Assembly (NCBI GenBank): GCA_023440865.1
Contig: JAEXRM010000061.1
Location: forward strand, 1-64,000
DNA: 64,000 nucleotides
Direction: 5' to 3'
DNA from: Bacillota bacterium
GTDB lineage: Bacteria > Bacillota > Clostridia > DSM-8532
A program made the position numbers and the translations under genes. The notes below the pieces were generated by a model, which was not told the DNA's origin, did not search any database, and saw only the letters and a list, made by a program, of their open reading frames with translations. Numbering within the stretch: the stretch's first letter is position 1; each line of letters opens with the position of its first letter. This document shows positions 52,090-60,673 of this stretch, one piece after another.

Positions 52090-53025
52090 ATGATGGGCAG
52101 TCTCCTCCGTCGCGCCGCAAAAAGCTTCCGCGGCTACATCACGCATTACGAACTGGTTCTGATGTTCCTTCCCGTGCTGGCCTACTTCATTCTGTTCCGT
52201 TATGTACCCATGTACGGCATCACGCTGGCCTTCAAGAAGTTCAATCTCGCCAAGGGGATTTTGGGCAGCCCCTGGGTGGGGCTGGACAACTTCACCACGC
52301 TCTTCGCCACGCAAACCTTCCTGCGCGCCATCCGCAACACCGTCATCATCAGCCTGCAGCGGCTGGTGTTCGGCTTTCCCATGCCCATCCTGCTTGCCCT
52401 GATGATCAACGAGGTGCGCCACCTGAAATTCAAGAAGGTCGTCCAGACCGTCAGCTACCTGCCGCACTTCCTGTCGTGGGTCATCCTCGCGGGGCTGTTC
52501 CTGCAGATGCTCAGCCCGAGCACGGGTCCCGTCAACCACATCCTGACGCAGTGGTTCGGCGTGAGGGATCCGATCTTCTTCCTCGGCGACAATGCGTACT
52601 TCCGTGGCACGCTGATCGTCACGGATATCTGGAAGGGCATGGGATGGGGCTCGGTCCTCTATCTTGCAACCATCGCCGGCATCGACACAAGCCTGTACGA
52701 GGCGGCGGTCATGGACGGCGCCTCCAGGATGCAGCGCATCCTGTACATCACCCTGCCATGCCTGATCCCGACAATCTCGATCCTGTTGATCCTGAACGTG
52801 GGCGGCATCCTCGACGCCGGGTTCGACCAGATCTTCAACATGTACAACGAAGCCGTCTATGAGACGGGCGACATCATCGATACCTATGTCTACCGCGTCG
52901 GACTGGGGCAGATGCGGTACAGCCAGGGCACGGCCGTTGGCCTGTTCAAGAATGTGATCGGTTTCTTCCTGGTCATCCTCACCAACAAGATCTCCCAGCG
53001 CATCAACGGAAACGGAGTGTGGTAA
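52090..53025 (+). CDS. Carbohydrate ABC importer permease (LplB-like)
   Basis: 311 residues, with two adjacent ATG codons at 52090 and 52093 after GGAAAGGA. Membrane segments begin with LVLMFLPVLAYFILFRYVPMYG. GITLAFKKFNLAKGILGSPWVG is highly typical of LplB. The EAA loop is YEAAVMDGASRMQRILY with TLPC. Near the C-terminus come GFDQIFNMYNEAVYETGDIIDTYVYR and a final transmembrane segment. First gene of an operon with its LplC partner 4 nt away, the receptor and an unknown enzyme. Confidence 0.94.
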   Translation: MMGSLLRRAAKSFRGYITHYELVLMFLPVLAYFILFRYVPMYGITLAFKKFNLAKGILGSPWVGLDNFTTLFATQTFLRAIRNTVIISLQRLVFGFPMPILLALMINEVRHLKFKKVVQTVSYLPHFLSWVILAGLFLQMLSPSTGPVNHILTQWFGVRDPIFFLGDNAYFRGTLIVTDIWKGMGWGSVLYLATIAGIDTSLYEAAVMDGASRMQRILYITLPCLIPTISILLILNVGGILDAGFDQIFNMYNEAVYETGDIIDTYVYRVGLGQMRYSQGTAVGLFKNVIGFFLVILTNKISQRINGNGVW

Positions 53026-53029
53026 GCGC

Positions 53030-53917
53030 ATGAAGCAGGACAAATTCGGTCTGATGGACCTGCTCGTCTACGCGGGCCTGATCCTCCTTTCCGCCACCAT
53101 CCTGATCCCCTTCCTCCATCTGTTCAACCTGGCGCTCTCACCGTCGCACCTCGCCACCAAGGGCGGCCTGCTGCTGTATCCGCCGGAGCTGACGTTCGAC
53201 AACTACATGAAGGTGCTGGCCAGCAAGTTCATCTGGAACGGCTACAGGAACACCCTCATCCGCACGGTTGCCGGCACGTCCATCCAGCTGCTGTTCACGG
53301 CGCTCGGCGCCTACGCGATGTCGAAGAAGTATTTCCCGCACCGCACCTTCTACATGTTCCTGATCGTCTTCACGATGTTCTTCTCGGGCGGCCTGATCCC
53401 CTCCTACCTGCTGGTGAAGGACCTGGGCCTGATCGACCACTACAGCGCCATGATCCTTCCGGGCCTGGTCAGCGCCTACAACCTGGTGATCATGCGCAAC
53501 TACTTCCAGGCAATGCCCGAGGAGATCGAGGAATCCTGCCAGATCGACGGGGCCGGCCGGTTCCGCATCTTCTTCTCGATCGTCCTGCCGCTGTCCACGC
53601 CCATCCTGGCGACAGTCGCGCTCTGGCTGGCCGTGGGGCACTGGAATTCCTGGTTCGACGTGCTGCTGTACATCCAGGACGAGGAGAAGTTCGTGCTGCA
53701 GATCGTCCTGCGGCGCATCATCCTGACGGGCACGCAGCAGATGATGGACCTGACGGCGGCGAACGGCTCGACGACCTTCCAGGAGGAGACGCTGTCGAGT
53801 CCTGAGGGTCTCAAGGCCGCCTCGATCTTCGTGGCCACCATTCCCATCCTGTGCGTGTACCCGTTCATCCAGAAGTACTTCGTCCAGGGCATCATGATCG
53901 GCTCGCTCAAGGGTTGA
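53030..53917 (+). CDS. Carbohydrate ABC importer permease (LplC-like)
   Basis: 295 residues, the expected length for LplC. Six membrane segments (first LLVYAGLILLSATILIPFLH), then NLALSPSHLATKGGLLLYPPEL. The EAA loop is a variant, EESCQIDGAGRFRIFF with LPLSTP. The C-terminus YFVQGIMIGSLKG is typical. It starts 4 nt after the LplB stop with GGAGTG overlapping the upstream gene. No ATPase is encoded nearby. Confidence 0.94.
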   Translation: MKQDKFGLMDLLVYAGLILLSATILIPFLHLFNLALSPSHLATKGGLLLYPPELTFDNYMKVLASKFIWNGYRNTLIRTVAGTSIQLLFTALGAYAMSKKYFPHRTFYMFLIVFTMFFSGGLIPSYLLVKDLGLIDHYSAMILPGLVSAYNLVIMRNYFQAMPEEIEESCQIDGAGRFRIFFSIVLPLSTPILATVALWLAVGHWNSWFDVLLYIQDEEKFVLQIVLRRIILTGTQQMMDLTAANGSTTFQEETLSSPEGLKAASIFVATIPILCVYPFIQKYFVQGIMIGSLKG

Positions 53918-54044
53918 CACGTTCCTGTTCCCAACCGGCCCCAGGTCGGTTACGATAAAGCCTGCACGGACGTGAAGCGTCATGCAGGGCGCGCGTGGCA
54001 TGCGGGGAGATGCCGCGCGGAAAATCAAGCAAGGAGGAAGCACC

Positions 54045-55769
54045 ATGAAAAGGAAGTCTCGTTCCGTCCTGGCCTGCCTGCTGGCCGCCACCCTGCTGCT
54101 GGGGCTCCTGTCCGCCTGCGGCACCACGCCACCCGTGGCATCCGCCAGCTCGACGCCCAGCGCGTCGGCTTCGGCCTCCGCAACAGCGACACCCGAAGCA
54201 TCCCAGCCCTCCGAGGATCCGATCAAGTGGACCGGCACGATCTCAGTCGCGGGCTACATGTTCGGGCCACTCGACAAGAGCCTTGATGTTGTCGGCCCCG
54301 GCATCGAGAAGGGACTTCAGAAGTACGGCTACGACATCACGCTCGAGCACGTCTACATCGAGTATCCGCAGTATGTGGAGCTGATGAACACGCGCATCGC
54401 GGCCGGCAACGCGCCGGACATCTTCCTGTCGATGAGCCTGGGCAACATGCGCGAGTATTATGCCCAGGGCGCCATCAAATCCTGGACAAAGGAATTCTGG
54501 CAGGAGAAGGCGCCGAACCTCTACGCCTACCTGACCGGCGGCGGCGCGCAGAAGGACACCCAGTTCACCGACATGTGGTGGAGCATGTCCGAAGCGCCCG
54601 ATGACAAGTCCAAGATGATCACCATCGCGGGCTTCAACGAGCTGGGTTCCCTCCCCTACAAGGATGTCGTCTATCGCGCCGACTGGCTCGAAAAGCTGGG
54701 CGTGACCGAAGACAAGCTCCCCTACACCATCGAGGAGTTCACCGACCTGATGTACCGCTTCGCCAAGGAAGATCCGGACGGCAACGGCAAGAACGACACC
54801 TACGGTCTTTCCGCCTCCACCATCCGCGCCATCTTCGGCGCCTACGGCAATTACAACGGCTTTGTCGGCAGCGACTCGATCTGGATGGAAGTCGACGGCA
54901 AGCTGGTCGACACGAACACCATGGCCTCCAACAAGGAAGCCCTCGCCCTGCTGCAAAAGATGTACAAGGACAAGGTCCTCGATCCGGAGTTCGTCACCGG
55001 CGAAAACCAGGGCGGCTACTGGGCCATTCCCCAGCCCTTCATCAATGGTCGTTTCGGCGTGACCTGCCTCGGCTCGATCGGCCACTACCGGTATCCCGAA
55101 GTCCTCGGCGACGAGGGCGGCCCCGTCTTCAAGGAATACCGCGCCGTCAACGGCCCGGAATCCACCGTCACCTACGGCCCGTGGCCGGCCGGCCCGACAG
55201 GCGACTACGGCTACCTGACCGGCGTCAAGCCCGCAGTCGGTGAAAATGCGGTCTACAATTCTGCCATGGACGATGAGAAGCTCGGCGTCATCCTCAACAT
55301 CATGGACATCTTCAACCAGGATCTCGACCTGGGCATGCTGTCCTCCTACGGCGAAAAGGGCAAGACCTATGAGGCCAATGCCGATGGAACCTACAAGCTC
55401 CTGTTCGACAACGTCGGCATGAACGCCTACGGCGTATGGGCATACCGCTCGATCACCGGCGCGAACTCCCCGTACCATCCCGAGCTGCAGCTGGCCAGCC
55501 TGAAAAACGGCGACGTCGTCAACCGCATGAACATCCACAAGGGCAAGCAGCGCAACAGCTACTACATCAACGAGCTGTACGACACGCTGCCGTCCGATGC
55601 GGACGTGAAGGCCAACCTCAAGACCTACCGCGACGAGACCTGGATCTCCATCATCAAGGGAGACCTGCCGGTCGACCACTGGGATACGTTCCTCGCCGAG
55701 TACAACAAGCGCGGCGGCGACATCCAGACCAAGGAAGCCAACGAATGGTGGGCCAAGGTCAAGAAGTGA
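54045..55769 (+). CDS. Carbohydrate ABC importer solute-binding lipoprotein (LplA-like)
   Basis: 574 residues. Signal peptide and lipobox LLSAC (Cys25), a Ser/Ala/Thr linker to about 55, then an LplA-type receptor body (SVAGYMFGPLDKSLD, NAPDIFLSMSLGNMREYYAQG, GFNELGSLPYKDVVYRADWLEKLG, DPDGNGKNDTYGLSAS). The ATG at 54045 follows AAGGAGGAAG. Third gene of the operon, 127 nt after LplC. A possible -10 (TACGAT, 53945-53950) may give it extra transcription. A stem-loop at 55853-55890 follows it. Confidence 0.93.
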   Translation: MKRKSRSVLACLLAATLLLGLLSACGTTPPVASASSTPSASASASATATPEASQPSEDPIKWTGTISVAGYMFGPLDKSLDVVGPGIEKGLQKYGYDITLEHVYIEYPQYVELMNTRIAAGNAPDIFLSMSLGNMREYYAQGAIKSWTKEFWQEKAPNLYAYLTGGGAQKDTQFTDMWWSMSEAPDDKSKMITIAGFNELGSLPYKDVVYRADWLEKLGVTEDKLPYTIEEFTDLMYRFAKEDPDGNGKNDTYGLSASTIRAIFGAYGNYNGFVGSDSIWMEVDGKLVDTNTMASNKEALALLQKMYKDKVLDPEFVTGENQGGYWAIPQPFINGRFGVTCLGSIGHYRYPEVLGDEGGPVFKEYRAVNGPESTVTYGPWPAGPTGDYGYLTGVKPAVGENAVYNSAMDDEKLGVILNIMDIFNQDLDLGMLSSYGEKGKTYEANADGTYKLLFDNVGMNAYGVWAYRSITGANSPYHPELQLASLKNGDVVNRMNIHKGKQRNSYYINELYDTLPSDADVKANLKTYRDETWISIIKGDLPVDHWDTFLAEYNKRGGDIQTKEANEWWAKVKK

Positions 55770-55852
55770 GCCCAAGCGGACATGATGCCCGTTTCAGGAT
55801 CGGAACACCCGCCTCCTGATATCGGCGGCATCGGTACACACATTGTCGTCAT

Positions 55853-55890
55853 AGGGCGGCCGGCCCGGTGCACATCGGTCCGGCCGCCCT
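55853..55890 (+). repeat. Stem-loop after the receptor gene
   Basis: AGGGCGGCCGG (55853-55863) pairs exactly with CCGGCCGCCCT (55880-55890). A short T/G run follows, not a full U-tract. It may attenuate read-through into the next gene or protect the receptor mRNA. Confidence 0.55.
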
Positions 55891-55914
55891 TGTCTGCCCT
55901 GCAAGGAGATGCCT

Positions 55915-57813
55915 ATGAGCACCCGGATTTCCGATGATGGCTATGCCGAAAGACGCGACGCCTTTTTCCATGCCTGCGTGCCGCGCATCCTGACCCTGCT
56001 GGCCGCAAACCGGCCCATCCGCAGAAACCCGCTGGCCGGCGACCCGGACGTGCGTTCCTGGGCCTGGAACGCACAGATTCTCTTCGAGACGGGCGAACCG
56101 GCGGCAGCCAACGAGATCCTCCGCCGCGCGGAGCTGTACCCCTGCGAGTTCATGCCCATGATCCAGACCCAGATCCTGCACAAGTACGCGGACAGGCTGG
56201 ATGCCGACATCGCCGCCAAGGCGGAGGCGTATGTGCGCGACATGCTGCCCCGTGCCGCCTCGGAACGCATCCACCCCTCGATGTACAACGACAATTTCGG
56301 CAACATGGCCATGTATGTCCTGCTGGTGGCGGGGACCCGCTTCGGGTTGCGGGAATTCGCCGATCTGGGCCGGGTCCGCCTCGAGGAGCTGTGCGACCAG
56401 TTCCGCCGGTGCGGCACGGTCATGGAATACGGCAGCCCGACCTACTCACCCATCAACCTGTATGTTTTGGCGGAGATCGCCAACTGCGCCCCCGACGCTG
56501 AAACCCGCGAGAAGGCATTGCGTTGCGAGGAGCGACTCTGGGTCGAGGCGGTCACGCACTACCATGCGGAATCCGGCCGCATGGCGGGTCCCTATTCGCG
56601 TGCCTACTACATCGACACGGTCGGGCACGCGCATCTGGCGAACAGCCTGTACTGGGCGGTGCTGGGCGATGCCGTCTTCATCAACCCGGTCAACGACCTG
56701 CTGCCGCCCCGGCCGGGCATGGTCATCCATTACTCGCCGGATGCCCTCATGCTGCCCAATGTCGGCTGGATGCTCAACACGACCTTCCACCTGCCGGACG
56801 ACCTGCGCGAGCTGGCGCTCCACAAGCGGTACCCCTTCGAGACGGAGTTCATGACCGAATGCATTCCCTCGGACGGCCTGGCCTATGTGGAGGCGGATCT
56901 GCCCTTCTGCCAGTACGGCGGCCACCGCAGCCCCGTTTACACGTACATGACGGCGGAGTACGCGATGGGATCGGCCCAGAGCCAGTACCACGAGGGCGCC
57001 ATCTCCGAATCCTTCCACATCACCTGCCGCAACCGCGACGAGGCGCGCTGCCTGCCCGACACGCAGGTTCTCTACAGCCGGCTGGTCTTCAATGAGAAGC
57101 AGCCCGGCCAGTCGAACCACTATGCGTACTACGGCATGTCCGACATCAGCAGCTGGCGCGAGGAGGGCCGCAAGTTCTGCCTGCAGAAGCGCAACACGGC
57201 CCTGGTGGTCTACAAGCCCAAATACCTCGAGCGCCTGCATGTTTCCAGCCTCAAGACGAGCCTGATGATTCCCGTGCATTTCCGCGACCGCATCGATCTG
57301 TGGCTGGGTGACACACCGGTTCATGACTTCACGGCGGAATCGGACACGCCGGAACCGGTATTCGTCCGCATCCACAAGGCCTGGTTCGCCTTCCTGCCGC
57401 TGACGGTCACCGACCTGGGCCGGCGCAAGGCCATGCGGATCGTACGCAGCCACGACCACGTGCAGGTTGCCTGGTACCTGTACAGCGGCGAGGACCGCGC
57501 CTTCGAGGTGGACACCCTGGCCAACGCGCAGGCCGGCTTCCTCTGCATCGCCGGCACGGAGGCGGAATTCGGCACGATGGAAGCCTTCATGGCACACGCG
57601 AGGGCAACCGTCATCGAGGACCGCATGGAGCAGTCCGCCAAGATGTGGTCGCGCCGCATCAAGGTCCGCACACCCGACACCGAGCTGTTCTTCGTCTACA
57701 ACCCGCTCACGGAGGCGGTCATCACCGCGACGGCGGACAAGCGGCCCGTGGGCATGCATGTGTTCCGATCGGACATGGTGGCACCGGAGCGGATCCCGTT
57801 TCTGACGGATTGA
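55915..57813 (+). CDS. Unrecognised protein, possibly a polysaccharide-lyase-like toroid enzyme
   Basis: 632 residues, no signal peptide, so cytoplasmic. I do not recognise a named family. The first half is helix-rich with spaced aromatic and polar motifs (NDNFGNMAMYVLL, EYGSPTYSPINLYVLAEIANCAP, then AGPYSRAYYIDT). That pattern is reminiscent of an (alpha/alpha) toroid as in heparinase or alginate lyases and uronyl hydrolases. The second half is beta-rich (QVLYSRLVFNEKQPGQSNHYAYYG, AGEDRAFEVDTLA-like). The second ATG (55915) is the start because AAGGAG lies 6 nt upstream; the first ATG abuts it. It is the last gene after LplB-LplC-receptor, so it should act on the imported oligosaccharide. 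No catalytic residues can be named with confidence. Confidence 0.75.
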   Translation: MSTRISDDGYAERRDAFFHACVPRILTLLAANRPIRRNPLAGDPDVRSWAWNAQILFETGEPAAANEILRRAELYPCEFMPMIQTQILHKYADRLDADIAAKAEAYVRDMLPRAASERIHPSMYNDNFGNMAMYVLLVAGTRFGLREFADLGRVRLEELCDQFRRCGTVMEYGSPTYSPINLYVLAEIANCAPDAETREKALRCEERLWVEAVTHYHAESGRMAGPYSRAYYIDTVGHAHLANSLYWAVLGDAVFINPVNDLLPPRPGMVIHYSPDALMLPNVGWMLNTTFHLPDDLRELALHKRYPFETEFMTECIPSDGLAYVEADLPFCQYGGHRSPVYTYMTAEYAMGSAQSQYHEGAISESFHITCRNRDEARCLPDTQVLYSRLVFNEKQPGQSNHYAYYGMSDISSWREEGRKFCLQKRNTALVVYKPKYLERLHVSSLKTSLMIPVHFRDRIDLWLGDTPVHDFTAESDTPEPVFVRIHKAWFAFLPLTVTDLGRRKAMRIVRSHDHVQVAWYLYSGEDRAFEVDTLANAQAGFLCIAGTEAEFGTMEAFMAHARATVIEDRMEQSAKMWSRRIKVRTPDTELFFVYNPLTEAVITATADKRPVGMHVFRSDMVAPERIPFLTD

Positions 57814-57871
57814 GGACATCCGCCGCAGGCCGTCCCCATCGGCTTGCCTGTACCTGGCAGTGCCAGAAGAA

Positions 57872-57919
57872 AAGGCGAATGGGACCCCGGCTTCACGCCG
57901 CACGGTTCCCATTCGCCTT
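57872..57919. terminator. Bidirectional terminator between convergent genes
   Basis: AAGGCGAATGGGA (57872-57884) pairs perfectly with 57907-57919. On the minus strand the stem is followed by TTTTCTTCT, so it ends the metallo-hydrolase gene; it can also stop plus-strand transcripts. Confidence 0.75.
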
Positions 57920-57970
57920 GTGCCTGTCATCGACCAGGATGCCGGCGGCCTGGCGCCGCGGATTCCCGCT

Positions 57971-58744
57971 TTAGCGCGCGTTCCGCTCCGAGTACAGGAT
58001 CCAGGAGTTCTCCCCCAGCATGTGGCGCCTGGCCATGCCCTCGAACCAGGGCCATTCGTCGTCGTTCGCCGTCTCCCCGGCAATGATCTCGGCGACACCG
58101 GTGCGCATCGTGTCGATGTAGGCGGCGGGCACAGGCTCCGCCTGCCGTACGTGTCCCCCGTACAGGCCGTCGAAGTCGCCGCGGATCGCATCCAGGGCGT
58201 CGAGGCTCGCCAGGTATGCCGACATCATCGTGGAGTGCTCGAGCTGCATCCAGATCTGGCCGTTGATGGCGTCGCCCGAGTAAAGCAGCCGCGCCTTCCG
58301 GTCGAGGATGGCGACACTGCCGTGCGTGTGGCCGGGGATGTGCACCGCTTCCAGCTCGAGGCCGCCCAGGTCGAAGCGCTGGCCGGGCGAGAGCGGCAGC
58401 ATCCGGCATTCCGTGCCGTCGGGCACGGGGGTGATGCCATCCTGCCTCAGGGAAGCCGCCACCATGGCAAGGTGTTCCCGGTAGACACCGAGGTCTGCGG
58501 GATGCAGCCAGGCCTCCTTGAAAAAGTGGTTGCATCCGATATGGTCGACATGACCGTGCGTGTTGACCACCGTCACGGGCAGATCGGTGATGCCGCGCAC
58601 AATCTCGGCCAGGTCTTCCCGCCCGTTGAGCGTGTCGACGAGCAGGGCCCGTTCGCTGCCGCACAGCAGGTAGGCACTCGACTCGCCCGCGTCGTCGAGC
58701 AGGGTGGTGTAGTCGTTGATCGGAATCAGCGTGGTGCGTGTCAT
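57971..58744 (-). CDS. Metallo-beta-lactamase-fold hydrolase
   Basis: 257 residues, no signal peptide. Metal-binding motif THGHVDH near residue 59, then a further His in HIPGHTHGSVA, Asp in YSGDAING and His in YGGHV: the complete two-metal set of the MBL fold. The family covers glyoxalase II, lactonases and other hydrolases. The nearby sugar-acid genes make a lactone or thioester substrate plausible, but this is a guess. The ATG at 58744 follows AAAAGGAGC with long spacing. An extended -10 lies 47 nt upstream. It is divergent from the dehydratase operon and convergent with the unknown gene at 55915. Confidence 0.9.
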   Translation of the reverse strand: MTRTTLIPINDYTTLLDDAGESSAYLLCGSERALLVDTLNGREDLAEIVRGITDLPVTVVNTHGHVDHIGCNHFFKEAWLHPADLGVYREHLAMVAASLRQDGITPVPDGTECRMLPLSPGQRFDLGGLELEAVHIPGHTHGSVAILDRKARLLYSGDAINGQIWMQLEHSTMMSAYLASLDALDAIRGDFDGLYGGHVRQAEPVPAAYIDTMRTGVAEIIAGETANDDEWPWFEGMARRHMLGENSWILYSERNAR

Positions 58745-58790
58745 GGTTGATCCGCTCCTTTTCCGTCGCTTGCCGCGTGTTTCGGAACCC

Positions 58791-58799
58791 ATCGTATCA
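58791..58799 (-). promoter_or_regulatory. Extended -10 promoter candidate for the metallo-hydrolase gene
   Basis: The minus strand reads TGATACGAT, 47 nt from the ATG. Confidence 0.45.
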
Positions 58800-58894
58800 C
58801 TTCTGGCGGACCCGGGAAAGATGCGGTCGCCGGCATGCAGGCAATCAGCAATTTCTGAGGCATAGTCCGCAAACCCGATGCTTCCCCCGCAGCC

Positions 58895-58923
58895 TTGACG
58901 GCCCTATGATGAGGATGTAAACA
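58895..58923 (+). promoter_or_regulatory. Promoter candidate for the dehydratase-SDR-RraA operon
   Basis: TTGACG (58895-58900), 17-nt spacer, TAAACA (58918-58923). The -35 matches consensus at five of six positions and the -10 is weaker. Confidence 0.5.
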
Positions 58924-58925
58924 GC

Positions 58926-58944
58926 GCGGAGCGACACGCTCCGC
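58926..58944. promoter_or_regulatory. Perfect palindrome at the expected transcription start (operator or leader hairpin)
   Basis: GCGGAGCG and CGCTCCGC, 8 bp each, around an ACA centre, lie 2 nt downstream of the -10. This is a position typical of a repressor operator; it would also form a 5'-end hairpin in the mRNA. Confidence 0.5.
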
Positions 58945-59079
58945 AGCGATCGATCCGGATGGGGCGTTCCGCAAGTCACCGCAATCCCGCGATCCCTTGA
59001 TGGCGACGACCGGACAGGTATCGCGCCGGGGGCCGCAGGCGACGGCCGCGGGCGCATCCCATCGGCAAGGAGTGGCGAC

Positions 59080-60471
59080 ATGGCAGTCATGGATTCCAAG
59101 GAAACCTTCGAAGGCACCCTGAACCACGTCCGCACCGGTTCCCGCCCATCCGACCTGCGCATCACCGACATGCGCTTCGTCGACATCGCCGGCGCACCGA
59201 TGCACTGCATCCTCATGAAGCTCTACACCAACCAGGGCCTTGTCGGCTACGGTGAGGTGCGCGACTTCGCGAGCCGCCGCTACGCCCTCATGCTCAAGCA
59301 TATCCTCATCGGCGAAAATCCCTGCGACATCGACCGCATCTTCCGGCGCATCAAGCAGTTCGGGTTCACCGCCCGGCAGGCCGGCGGCGTTTGCGCCGTC
59401 GAGGTCGCGCTGTGGGACCTGGCAGGCAAGGCATACGGCATTCCGATCTGGCAGATGCTCGGCGGCAAGTTCCGCGACAGGATCCGCATCTACTGCGACA
59501 CGGACGTCGACGGCAAGCACACCGGCACCGACATGGGCAACGCGCTCAAGGCGCGCATGGACAAGGGCTTCACGTTCCTGAAGATGGACCTGGGCCTGGG
59601 CATCCTGCGCGAGGAGAAGGGCACGCTCACCGCGCCGCTGGGCTACATGGAGAGCTTCGGCGAAGCGTACCGCGCCATCGACCGGGCCAGGGAGAGCGGC
59701 AACGACCTCGCCCTGCGGGAAGCCAAGCGCAAGCTCTACGACATGAACAACGTCCCGCATCCGTTCACGGGCATCCATGTCACCGAGCACGGCCTCGACG
59801 TGCTGGAAAACTACGTGCGCGAGGTGCGCGCCGTCATCGGCTACGACGTGCCGCTGGCGATCGACCACTTCGGGCATATCTGCGTGGAGGACTGCATCAA
59901 GCTGTGCCGCCGCGTGGAGAAGTTCAACCTGGCCTGGGCCGAGGACATGATCCCCTGGCAGTACACCGACCAGTACGTGCGCCTGCGCAACAGCACCACG
60001 ACACCCATCTGCACGGGCGAGGACATCTATCTCAAGGAAAACTTCAAACCCCTGCTCGAAAAGGGAGGTGTCTCCGTCATCCATCCCGACATCCTCTCCT
60101 CCGGGGGCATCCTCGAAAACAAGAAGATCTCCGACATGGCGCAGGATTATGGCGTCGCGATGGCCGTCCACATGGCCGAAAGCCCCATCGCCTGCATGGC
60201 GGCCGTGCACTCCATCGCCGCCTCCGAAAACTTCCTCGCCCTGGAGTACCACTCGGTCGACGTCGACTGGTGGGACGACATGGTGACGGGCCTGCCCCGC
60301 CCGCTGGTCGACAACGGCTGGATCACGGTGCCCGACAAGCCGGGCCTTGGCATCGACACGCTGGTCGACGAGGTGCTCGCCGAGCACCTGCATCCCCAGG
60401 TGGCGCACGGATTGTGGGATCCCACCGACGAATGGAACGACGACATCGCCAGCGACCGGCTGTGGAGCTAG
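59080..60471 (+). CDS. Enolase-superfamily sugar-acid dehydratase (mandelate racemase subgroup)
   Basis: 463 residues, cytoplasmic. N-terminal capping domain to about 130, then a modified TIM barrel. Metal ligands are readable as Asp in AIDHFGH, Glu in AWAEDMIP and Glu in CTGEDIY. The catalytic His lies in AVHMAESP. The second-strand base motif is LKMDLG (K-x-D instead of the K-x-K of racemases), a pattern of dehydratases. Substrates of such enzymes are aldonic or aldaric acids, which lose water to give 2-keto-3-deoxy acids; the exact one is not assignable. The ATG at 59080 follows AAGGAG. First gene of an operon with two SDRs and an RraA-like protein. Confidence 0.88.
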   Translation: MAVMDSKETFEGTLNHVRTGSRPSDLRITDMRFVDIAGAPMHCILMKLYTNQGLVGYGEVRDFASRRYALMLKHILIGENPCDIDRIFRRIKQFGFTARQAGGVCAVEVALWDLAGKAYGIPIWQMLGGKFRDRIRIYCDTDVDGKHTGTDMGNALKARMDKGFTFLKMDLGLGILREEKGTLTAPLGYMESFGEAYRAIDRARESGNDLALREAKRKLYDMNNVPHPFTGIHVTEHGLDVLENYVREVRAVIGYDVPLAIDHFGHICVEDCIKLCRRVEKFNLAWAEDMIPWQYTDQYVRLRNSTTTPICTGEDIYLKENFKPLLEKGGVSVIHPDILSSGGILENKKISDMAQDYGVAMAVHMAESPIACMAAVHSIAASENFLALEYHSVDVDWWDDMVTGLPRPLVDNGWITVPDKPGLGIDTLVDEVLAEHLHPQVAHGLWDPTDEWNDDIASDRLWS

Positions 60472-60673
60472 GCAGGGGATTCCCTCCCGGCCCTGGGCCG
60501 ACCGACACGGCACCACCACTGCCCGGTTGCGTCAATGATCGGTCTGACACGGCACCGCATGGGACAACCCGCTTCGGCGTGCACCCATGCGGCGCCCGCA
60601 GGCAGACCCGCGCAGCTTGCGCCGACACCGCATTCCCGGAGGGCGGACACAGCGCCCGGAACAGGAGCCCGAC

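Larger units (their letters stand above)
58745..59079. other. Divergent regulatory region between metallo-hydrolase and dehydratase operon
   Basis: 335 nt holding a minus-strand extended -10 (58791-58799), a plus-strand promoter (58895-58923) with an overlapping or adjacent perfect palindrome (58926-58944), and a plus-strand leader of about 150 nt. No small gene or recognised riboswitch was seen in the leader. Confidence 0.6.

Noticed and set aside
58945..59079. Riboswitch in the dehydratase leader
   Set aside because: The leader is long and can fold, but I recognise no conserved riboswitch core.
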